A stretch of DNA of 5,220 nt from Flavobacteriaceae bacterium (GTDB lineage: Bacteria; Bacteroidota; Bacteroidia; Flavobacteriales; Flavobacteriaceae), in contig PATA01000018.1 in assembly GCA_002713495.1 (NCBI GenBank), positions 63,133 through 68,352 of the forward strand, in the 5' to 3' direction. Numbering within the stretch: the first letter of the stretch is position 1; each line of letters starts with the position of its first letter. Positions 1 to 5,220 of the stretch are shown piece after piece. Below the pieces are notes generated by a model that made no database searches, had not been told where the DNA came from, and saw nothing but the letters and a program-made list of their open reading frames with translations. Position numbers and translations under genes: made by a program.

Positions 1-969
1 AATGGAATAAAGTTAAATACAAATAATTATAGAGATCTACTTTATAATGATGCACTAGTGTATGAGATTAGTTTATCATTATATGAAAATGGATCATTCA
101 ATTTAACTGGAGATAAAATTGAGTTAATTAAAGAAGAAAATTTCCAAAAAAATCCGATTCATATTAATAAAATAATTAATTATGAATCTAATTCTATTGG
201 TTATTTAATGTATAATCAATTTCTATCTGATTACAACGATGAGCTAAATGAAGTCTTTAATAATTTTAAATCTAGTAATATTTCAGATTTAATCCTTGAT
301 TTAAGATATAACGGAGGTGGATCAGTTAGTAATTGTGTTGTGTTGTCAAGTTTAATTACAGGTCAATTTACAGGTGAAGTTTTTTCAAAACAAAATTGGA
401 ATTCAAAATTGAATGAATATTGGGAATCTCAAAATTCCGATCAACTTACAAATAAATTTATCAGTTCGCTATCAACAGGAGAAATTCTAAATAGTTTGAA
501 TCTAGAAAAAATATATATTATCACTTCAAACCGTTCAGCATCAGCCAGCGAACTATTAATTAATGGTTTAGATTCACACATTCAAGTTATTCAAATTGGA
601 GACACTACAGTTGGAAAAAATGTAGCTTCTATAACAATACATGATTATATAGATAATGATGGGAATAAAAACCCCAATCACACATACGCAATGCAACCAA
701 TTGTATTAGCAATTGAAAATAGTGCTGGTTTCTCTGACTATCAGGACGGGCTTAAACCTGATCATTTTATTAAGGAAGTATCAAATAATTTAGGTACTCT
801 AGGAAGCATAAGTGACCCATTATTGTTATATACAATAAATATTATCACGGGGTCATTTAGATCGGATTTTAATATAAAAAATCCTTTTGGTAAAATAATT
901 TTTGATTCGGAAATGAGAAGAAATCAAAGGTTAATTTTAGATACTGATATCTTTAATCTTCAAGATTAA
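1..969 (+). CDS. S41 family C-terminal-processing peptidase, 5'-truncated by window edge
   Basis: A serine protease of family S41 (CtpA/Prc/tricorn-core type), which in this family cleaves near protein C-termini, usually in the cell envelope. The frame is open from base 1. The GTG at 58 is only an internal Val codon, so the true start and any signal or lipoprotein peptide lie upstream. The first ~25 visible residues (NGIKLNTNNYRDLLYND) resemble the end of a PDZ domain. The conserved S41 core strand LDLRYNGGG is encoded at about 295-321. SASASE at 535-552 gives catalytic Ser (541-543) and the family Glu three residues later (550-552). VGK places the Lys at 616-618, exactly 25 residues after the Ser, the same spacing as Ser372/Lys397 in Scenedesmus D1 protease and Ser430/Lys455 in E. 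coli Prc. The late motif MQPIVLAIENSAGFSDYQDGLKPD is of the type seen in Bacteroidota S41 proteins. The gene is convergent with carB, stop to stop, with a 2-base gap. The substrate cannot be told from sequence. Confidence 0.93.
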   Translation, partial: NGIKLNTNNYRDLLYNDALVYEISLSLYENGSFNLTGDKIELIKEENFQKNPIHINKIINYESNSIGYLMYNQFLSDYNDELNEVFNNFKSSNISDLILDLRYNGGGSVSNCVVLSSLITGQFTGEVFSKQNWNSKLNEYWESQNSDQLTNKFISSLSTGEILNSLNLEKIYIITSNRSASASELLINGLDSHIQVIQIGDTTVGKNVASITIHDYIDNDGNKNPNHTYAMQPIVLAIENSAGFSDYQDGLKPDHFIKEVSNNLGTLGSISDPLLLYTINIITGSFRSDFNIKNPFGKIIFDSEMRRNQRLILDTDIFNLQD

Positions 970-971
970 AG
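951..971. terminator. Perfect inverted repeat at the S41/carB convergent junction, possible weak terminator
   Basis: The arms CTTTAATCTT (951-960) and AAGATTAAAG (962-971) are exact reverse complements around a single base, so a hairpin of about 9 bp with a TCA loop could form in transcripts of either strand. It covers the last codons and TAA stop of the S41 gene and abuts the carB stop (972-974). On the plus strand it is followed by the modestly T-rich TTATTTAG; on the minus strand no T-run follows. The stem has only two G-C pairs, so it would be weak. It is listed because no other termination signal is visible between these converging genes. Confidence 0.4.
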
Positions 972-3821
972 TTATTTAGTCAAATACATCTTTCTTCTTG
1001 AGTATAAGTCATAAAATTGATCATCTTTTAGATTATCAATAAAAAGGATGCTCTCTCCTGTACTTTTCATCTCTGGCCCCAATTGTTTGTTTACATTTGG
1101 AAATTTATTAAAGGAAAAAATAGGCTGTTTTATGGCATATCCCTTTAAAAAAGGCTTAAAGTTAAAATCACTCAACATTTTATCGTTCAACATAACTTTA
1201 GTCGCATAATTAACATATGGCTCACCATATGCTTTTGAAATAAAGGGAACAGTTCGAGAAGCTCTGGGGTTAGCTTCTATAATGTACACTTTGTCATCTT
1301 TAACAGCAAATTGAATATTAATTAATCCTTTTGTTTTGAGAGCAAGTGCAATTTTTTGAGTGTGATCCTTAATTTGTTGAATAACATACTCCCCAAGATT
1401 AAAAGGAGGAAGTGTTGCATTTGAATCACCTGAATGTATACCACAGGGTTCAATATGCTCCATTATCCCAATAATATAAACATCTTTACCATCACATATT
1501 GCATCAGCTTCGGCTTCTATAGCACCATCTAGGTAATGATCTAATAAAAGTTTATTATTTGGTATTTTTCTTAATAAATCAACAACATGAGCCTCAAGAT
1601 CTTCTTTATTAATAACTATTTTCATCCCTTGTCCACCAAGAACATATGATGGTCTTACTAAAATTGGAAAATTCAATTTCTCAGTCAATTTTAGAGCTTC
1701 GTCAGCAGTTTCTGCCACTCCAAAGTCTGGATATGGAATATTATTCTTTTTTAAAAGAGTGGAAAAACTACCTCTATCCTCAGCCAAATCAAGAGATTTA
1801 AATGTAGTTCCTATTATTTTAATGCCATAACGATCCAATTTTTCTGCTAATTTAAGAGCTGTTTGACCTCCCAATTGAACGATTACACCTTCTGGGTTTT
1901 CGTGTTTTATAATATCATAAATATGCTCCCAAAAAACAGGTTCAAAATATAATTTATCAGCAACATCAAAATCTGTTGACACAGTTTCGGGGTTACAATT
2001 AATCATAATGGTTTCATAACCTGCCTCACTTGAAGCCAATACTCCGTGAACACAACAATAATCAAATTCAATACCCTGCCCTATTCTATTAGGCCCTGAA
2101 CCTAAAACAACAATTTTTTTTCTTTCACTCACAAAACTTTCATTAGAACTATAAGGTTTACTGGAATCAACCTGCATTTTTTCCTCAAAAGTAGAATAGT
2201 AATAGGGTGTTTTTGCTGAAAACTCAGCTGCACATGTATCAACTAATTTATAAACACGTTGAATTCCAAATTTTGCTCTTTTTTTATAAACCTGACTTTC
2301 AAGACAGTTGAGCATGTGAGCAATTTGCCTATCTGCAAATCCTTTCTGTTTAGCCTCTAAAATTAGGTTGGAAGATATAGTATCTATTGAGAAATTAGAA
2401 ATTTCAGACTCTAAATTGAATAACTCCTCATATTGTTTTAAAAACCACAGATCAATTTTTGTTATTTCATTTATTCTATTTAAGGGAATTCCTATTTGGA
2501 TTGCGTCATAAATTACAAAAACCCTGTCCCAGCTTGGATTTTTTAATTTATTTAAAATTAAATTATAATCATTATAACCCTTGCCATCAGCTCCAAGACC
2601 ATTCCTCTTAATCTCTAACGATTGGGTTGCCTTATGAAGAGCTTCTTGAAATGATCTACCAATGCCCATAACCTCTCCAACTGACTTCATTTGAAGTCCT
2701 AAAATACGATCAGAACCTTCAAATTTATCAAAATTCCATCTTGGGATTTTAACAATTACATAATCTAATGTAGGTTCAAACAATGCTGATGTAGACTTTG
2801 TTATTTGATTATCTAATTCATCAAGTGAATATCCTATGGCTAGTTTTGCAGCAATTTTTGCTATAGGATAACCAGTAGCTTTTGATGCCAATGCAGAAGA
2901 ACGAGAAACTCTGGGATTAATTTCAATTGCGATTATATCCTCATTTTTATCAGGACTAACGGCAAATTGAACATTACAACCTCCTGCAAAATCACCAATA
3001 CTCCTCATCATTTTAATAGCCATATCTCTCATCCTCTGATATGTATGATCTGACAAAGTCATTGCAGGAGCAACTGTAATTGAATCTCCTGTATGAATAC
3101 CCATCGGATCCATATTTTCAATTGAACATATGATAACAACATTGTCTTTTTTATCTCTTAATAATTCTAATTCATATTCTTTCCATCCCACTAGTGCTTT
3201 GTCAATTAAAACTTCGTGTATCGGTGAAGCCTCAAGTCCTCTGGTAAGCAACTCATCAAAATCTTCTTCTTTGTGAACAAATGATGCTCCAGTTCCACCT
3301 AATGTAAAAGAAGGTCTAATAACTATTGGAAATCCATATTGTTGAGCAATTTCTTTTCCCTTTAGAAATGAGTTTGCAGTTTCCGCAGGAGCAACTGGAA
3401 TGTTAATTTTTTTTAAGAGTTTCTTAAATTGATCTCTATCCTCTGTAATTTGAATTGCGTCAATATCAACGCCTATAATATCAACACCAAAATCCTTCCA
3501 AATTCCTTTATCATCGGCCTCAATACAGAGATTCAAGGCTGTTTGACCACCCATAGTTGGTAGAACTGCATCTATTTGATGTTTATTTAAAATCTCAATT
3601 ATTGATTTAGTGTTTAAAGGCTTAAGGTATACATGATCTGCCATTGAGGGGTCAGTCATTATTGTTGCAGGATTTGAATTTATTAAAACAGTTTCTATTC
3701 CATCTTCTTTTAAAGACCTTAAAGCTTGTGTTCCAGAATAATCAAATTCGCATGCTTGACCAATAATAATTGGTCCCGAACCTATGATAAGTATTTTTTT
3801 TAATTTTTTATTTTTTGGCAT
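972..3821 (-). CDS. carB: Carbamoyl-phosphate synthase large subunit, lacking the C-terminal allosteric domain
   Basis: CarB makes carbamoyl phosphate from bicarbonate, two ATP and ammonia channelled from the CarA glutaminase, feeding pyrimidine and arginine synthesis in the cytoplasm. The 949-residue protein has both homologous halves. The first has a pre-ATP region (IIGSGPIIIGQACEFDYSG, 12-30) and ATP-grasp (~128-400) with Arg129, Arg169, Gln285, Glu300 and Asn302, matching E. coli substrate and metal residues. A helical oligomerisation region follows (~403-555). The second half starts at VVLGSGPNRIGQGIEFDY (571-588) and has Arg723, Gln837, Glu849 and Asn851, equivalent to E. coli Arg715, Gln829, Glu841 and Asn843. 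It ends shortly after MKSTGES (918-924), where E. coli CarB (1073 residues) continues into the MGS-like domain that binds UMP, IMP and ornithine. The start is secure: ATG is preceded directly by an in-frame TAA, and MPK aligns with the E. coli N-terminus. No clear Shine-Dalgarno site is seen. carA is not in the window. Confidence 0.98.
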   Translation of the reverse strand: MPKNKKLKKILIIGSGPIIIGQACEFDYSGTQALRSLKEDGIETVLINSNPATIMTDPSMADHVYLKPLNTKSIIEILNKHQIDAVLPTMGGQTALNLCIEADDKGIWKDFGVDIIGVDIDAIQITEDRDQFKKLLKKINIPVAPAETANSFLKGKEIAQQYGFPIVIRPSFTLGGTGASFVHKEEDFDELLTRGLEASPIHEVLIDKALVGWKEYELELLRDKKDNVVIICSIENMDPMGIHTGDSITVAPAMTLSDHTYQRMRDMAIKMMRSIGDFAGGCNVQFAVSPDKNEDIIAIEINPRVSRSSALASKATGYPIAKIAAKLAIGYSLDELDNQITKSTSALFEPTLDYVIVKIPRWNFDKFEGSDRILGLQMKSVGEVMGIGRSFQEALHKATQSLEIKRNGLGADGKGYNDYNLILNKLKNPSWDRVFVIYDAIQIGIPLNRINEITKIDLWFLKQYEELFNLESEISNFSIDTISSNLILEAKQKGFADRQIAHMLNCLESQVYKKRAKFGIQRVYKLVDTCAAEFSAKTPYYYSTFEEKMQVDSSKPYSSNESFVSERKKIVVLGSGPNRIGQGIEFDYCCVHGVLASSEAGYETIMINCNPETVSTDFDVADKLYFEPVFWEHIYDIIKHENPEGVIVQLGGQTALKLAEKLDRYGIKIIGTTFKSLDLAEDRGSFSTLLKKNNIPYPDFGVAETADEALKLTEKLNFPILVRPSYVLGGQGMKIVINKEDLEAHVVDLLRKIPNNKLLLDHYLDGAIEAEADAICDGKDVYIIGIMEHIEPCGIHSGDSNATLPPFNLGEYVIQQIKDHTQKIALALKTKGLINIQFAVKDDKVYIIEANPRASRTVPFISKAYGEPYVNYATKVMLNDKMLSDFNFKPFLKGYAIKQPIFSFNKFPNVNKQLGPEMKSTGESILFIDNLKDDQFYDLYSRRKMYLTK

Positions 3822-3851
3822 TTAGACTTCAATTATTTTTCAGTTTCAAGA

Positions 3852-3887
3852 TAAAAAAAAAGGTGTTACTTTTAAAAGTAACACCTT
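3852..3887 (-). terminator. Intrinsic terminator downstream of rpmH
   Basis: A perfect 28-base palindrome occupies 3860-3887. Its left arm AAGGTGTTACTTTT (3860-3873) is the exact reverse complement of the right arm (3874-3887). Read on the minus strand, the G/C-containing stem is followed at once by a run of T (the complement of the A run 3853-3861), the classic stem plus U-tract layout. It starts about 25 bases after the rpmH stop, so it should end the rpmH transcript. On the plus strand there is no T-run after the stem, so it is judged one-directional. It ends only about 30 bases before the carB start. Confidence 0.87.
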
Positions 3888-3912
3888 AAATAAAAATTAA
3901 TTTTATTTAACA

Positions 3913-4071
3913 TTATTTTTTATGTCTTGGCTCAGATGAAACAGAAATTTTTTTTCTTCCTTTAGCACGTCGATTTGAAATAACTTTTCTGCCACTGGTA
4001 GTTGACATCCGCTCACGAAAACCATGTTTGTTTCTTCTTTTTCTTCTGGAAGGCTGAAATGTTCTTTTCAT
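3913..4071 (-). CDS. rpmH: 50S ribosomal protein L34
   Basis: L34 is a small, very basic protein of the large ribosomal subunit that binds 23S rRNA. The 52-residue product begins [18 protein letters not shown], the near-universal L34 signature, continues with [23 protein letters not shown], and ends in the tail [12 protein letters not shown]. coli L34 has 46 residues; the longer [12 protein letters not shown] tail is, to my knowledge, typical of Flavobacteriia. The start is fixed by the conserved MKRTFQPS. No strong Shine-Dalgarno site precedes it; the leader is A/T-rich, as usual in Bacteroidota. A promoter element (4113-4120) lies about 40 bases upstream and a strong terminator follows, so it is probably transcribed on its own or with limited readthrough into carB. 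The common bacterial partners rnpA and dnaA are not adjacent on the visible upstream side, where a divergent gene lies instead. Confidence 0.98.
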   Translation of the reverse strand: MKRTFQPSRRKRRNKHGFRERMSTTSGRKVISNRRAKGRKKISVSSEPRHKK

Positions 4072-4112
4072 CTTTATAAAGTTTTAAAATAGTTTACTTC
4101 AAATAAGCCGTG

Positions 4113-4120
4113 CAAATATA
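4113..4120 (-). promoter_or_regulatory. Bacteroidota-type -7 promoter element for rpmH
   Basis: On the minus strand these bases read TATATTTG, an exact match to the TAnnTTTG element used by the primary sigma factor of Bacteroidota, followed by CACGG. Transcription would begin near 4107-4109, giving a leader of about 35-40 bases before the rpmH ATG. No good TTTG -33 element is found at the usual spacing, but an A-rich stretch (minus-strand AAATAAAAAAAGA, about 4126-4138) lies just upstream and might help polymerase binding. The match and position are seen directly; function is inferred. Confidence 0.72.
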
Positions 4121-4173
4121 TAACATCTTTTTTTATTTAGTTAAAGTATAGTATAGATTTAGATCTCTTTTTT

Positions 4174-4181
4174 TACCTTTG
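4174..4181 (+). promoter_or_regulatory. Bacteroidota-type -7 promoter element for the TPR-like membrane protein gene
   Basis: TACCTTTG matches the Bacteroidota -7 consensus TAnnTTTG exactly and lies 14 bases before the ATG at 4196. Transcription starting about 5 bases after it would leave a leader of only about 10 bases, too short for a normal Shine-Dalgarno site. A convincing TTTG -33 box is not seen about 20 bases upstream (the sequence there is TATAGTATAGATTT). The element is back to back with the rpmH promoter, about 54 bases away, forming a divergent control region. Confidence 0.55.
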
Positions 4182-4195
4182 AATATATTTTAAAT

Positions 4196-4711
4196 ATGTT
4201 TCCAAAAATCATAAAATTATTAATTTCTTTTACCCTCCTTGTATATTCCATATATCAGTTTAGTGAAAACTATATTGGTAATGGAATTTTTTATTTTTTT
4301 CTGAGTTGTTTTTTTGTTTTGATATACTTCAAAAATGAATTAATTTTTATGGCATTTTTAAGATTAAGAAAACAAGATTTTCAGGGAACTGAAAAGTGGT
4401 TAAATAAAATTTCGAACCCAAAATCAAATCTTGTCAAAAAACAACAAGGATATTTTTATTACTTACATGGAATCATTCAATCTCAATCAAACCTCACTGT
4501 TGCAGAAAAGAATTTTAAAAAAGCAATTAAATTAGGATTATCCTTTAATCATGATTTGGCAATGGCGAAATTAAGCCTAGCTGGTATTTGTATGCAAAAA
4601 AGAAGAAAACGTGAGGCAATGTTGTTATTAGGTGAAGCCAAAAAATTAGATTCTCAAGGTATGCTTAACGAGCAAATGAAAATAATGCGAGAGCAATTAA
4701 AAAAAATATAA
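4196..4711 (+). CDS. Small membrane-anchored TPR-like protein, function unknown
   Basis: A 171-residue protein that resembles a conserved hypothetical protein family of flavobacteria; no function is known to me. Two hydrophobic segments near the N-terminus (about residues 6-22 and 29-46) are short and close together, suggesting a membrane hairpin. The rest is a basic, helical, soluble part with TPR-like spacing: roughly 52-73 (AFLRLRKQDFQGTEKWLNKI), 84-115 (GYFYYLHGIIQSQSNLTVAEKNFKKAIKLG, the most TPR-like) and 121-152 (LAMAKLSLAGICMQKRRKREAMLLLGEAKKLD). TPR helices usually bind other proteins, so a membrane-bound scaffold or assembly role is possible but is inference. The ATG at 4196 is the first usual start after an in-frame TAG at 4160-4162. 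With both topology ends likely on one side, the TPR part would probably be cytoplasmic given the many Lys/Arg. It diverges from rpmH and converges with the hydrolase gene, 2 bases apart. Confidence 0.8.
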   Translation: MFPKIIKLLISFTLLVYSIYQFSENYIGNGIFYFFLSCFFVLIYFKNELIFMAFLRLRKQDFQGTEKWLNKISNPKSNLVKKQQGYFYYLHGIIQSQSNLTVAEKNFKKAIKLGLSFNHDLAMAKLSLAGICMQKRRKREAMLLLGEAKKLDSQGMLNEQMKIMREQLKKI

Positions 4712-4727
4712 TATCAATTTAATATTA
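4697..4727 (-). terminator. Possible weak terminator of the hydrolase gene at the convergent junction
   Basis: TAATAT (4709-4714) and ATATTA (4722-4727) form an inverted repeat with a 7-base loop. On the minus strand it is followed by TA and then eight T (complement of the A run 4699-4706). It overlaps the hydrolase stop codon and adjoins the TPR gene stop. The stem is only 6 bp and all A-T, so stability is poor and the match could be chance in such AT-rich DNA. Confidence 0.22.
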
Positions 4728-5220
4728 ATCTAGGTAAATTTTCATTAAACCAATTCGCCTTAGTTAAAATTATTGCATGTGAACCCTTTATTTTTATTAC
4801 AGGCTTCATAATCATGTTAATAGGAAATATATTATCGTCTTCACCATGAATATGGATTGTAGATTCCAAAAAATTATCCTGTTGCCAGTTTACGAGACTA
4901 TTGATTGCCCACTTTAAATATTCGGGGTCTCTTTCCGAAAGGTATTTTTTGTATAAACTAACTCTGATTTTTATTTTATTACCAAAAACAAATAGAGCTA
5001 AGTTTTCAATGTCTTCAATCCACTTTATTGGTAATAGTTTATGAATCTTAGTATGTTTAGCCATTATCATTGAAGTTGGTAATTCTGATCTGGATTTGAT
5101 ACTTGAAATTATTATGATCTTTTCACATTTTATAATTTTTGCTATTTCTTGAACTAAAACTCCACCCAAAGAGACACCAACCAATATCGGGTCTTTATAC
5201 TTAATGAACCTTGACATTCT
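4714..5220 (-). CDS. Alpha/beta hydrolase, 5'-truncated by window edge
   Basis: The C-terminal part of a serine hydrolase of the alpha/beta fold. The frame is open to the window edge (an Arg codon occupies 5218-5220), and the nucleophile motif lies only 16 residues after the first visible Met at 5217, so this Met is almost certainly internal; the first strands and oxyanion loop are missing. Counting from that Met, GVSLGG (14-19) is the nucleophile elbow with Ser16. HGEDDNIFP (124-132) fits the family HGxxDxxxP, with Asp128 as the acid, and GSHAII (145-150) supplies His147. The full triad is therefore present. Residues about 45-110 are a helical lid region rich in basic residues (LPIKWIEDIENLALFVFG). 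No signal peptide can be judged. The substrate is unknown; esterase, thioesterase and related activities are all possible. It converges with the TPR-like gene, stops 2 bases apart, so no shared transcript is implied. Confidence 0.9.
   Translation of the reverse strand, partial: RMSRFIKYKDPILVGVSLGGVLVQEIAKIIKCEKIIIISSIKSRSELPTSMIMAKHTKIHKLLPIKWIEDIENLALFVFGNKIKIRVSLYKKYLSERDPEYLKWAINSLVNWQQDNFLESTIHIHGEDDNIFPINMIMKPVIKIKGSHAIILTKANWFNENLPRLILN

Noticed and set aside
58..60. GTG at 58 as the start of the S41 peptidase gene
   Set aside because: The frame is open back to base 1, and the residues before it (NGIKLNTNNYRDLLYND) fit the PDZ-like part of this family, so GTG is an internal Val codon and the gene begins outside the window.
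3846..3853. Minus-strand TATCTTGA as a -7 promoter element for carB
   Set aside because: It has TTGA where TTTG is required and no -33 box at the right spacing; it also lies directly against the terminator T-run. It is too weak to list as a promoter.
3860..3887. The 28-base palindrome as an operator or mobile-element end
   Set aside because: The T-run on the minus strand and the position just after rpmH explain it fully as an intrinsic terminator; no second copy or target duplication is seen in the window.
4144..4156. AGTAT AGTAT direct repeat upstream of the TPR-like gene
   Set aside because: Only two 5-base copies in very AT-rich DNA; this is expected by chance and has no clear partner site.
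5215..5217. ATG at 5217 as the start of the alpha/beta hydrolase
   Set aside because: It lies only 16 residues before the nucleophile Ser, which leaves out the first strands of the fold; the frame continues to the window edge, so the gene is truncated by the window.
1..5220. Defence system, biosynthetic cluster, prophage or other novel system
   Set aside because: The genes are housekeeping or common single-gene families in mixed orientations, with no shared operon, repeats, integrase, transposase or change in base composition. Nothing supports a new multi-gene system here.

Overview
This window looks like ordinary chromosomal core sequence from a Bacteroidota bacterium, most likely class Flavobacteriia. 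The evidence is: strongly AT-rich DNA; no convincing Shine-Dalgarno sites; two upstream sites that match the Bacteroidota -7 promoter element TAnnTTTG exactly; a 52-residue L34 with the flavobacterial-type tail ending SSEPRHKK; and a 949-residue CarB without the C-terminal regulatory domain. No mobile element, CRISPR array, tRNA or rRNA is visible.

Layout. (1) Bases 1-969, plus strand: the C-terminal part of an S41 (C-terminal-processing) peptidase with an intact Ser/Glu/Lys catalytic set; its 5' end lies before the window. (2) Bases 972-3821, minus strand: carB, the large subunit of carbamoyl-phosphate synthase, which supplies carbamoyl phosphate for pyrimidine and arginine synthesis. (3) Bases 3852-3887: a strong intrinsic terminator for the minus strand. 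(4) Bases 3913-4071, minus strand: rpmH (ribosomal protein L34). (5) Bases 4072-4195: a divergent promoter region. (6) Bases 4196-4711, plus strand: a small conserved-type membrane protein with TPR-like helices. (7) Bases 4714-5220, minus strand: the C-terminal part of an alpha/beta hydrolase whose start lies beyond the window.

How the parts relate. rpmH and carB are co-directional, but the rpmH terminator separates them and ends only about 30 bases before the carB start. carB must therefore rely on readthrough or on a promoter packed into that short space. The plus-strand TPR gene diverges from rpmH. The two convergent gene pairs (S41/carB and TPR/hydrolase) each have stop codons only 2 bases apart, and each junction carries a small inverted repeat that may act as a weak terminator. 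There is no evident pathway linking all five genes. The points of most interest are the missing allosteric domain of CarB and the transcription signals around rpmH and carB. I found no candidate for a new biological system.
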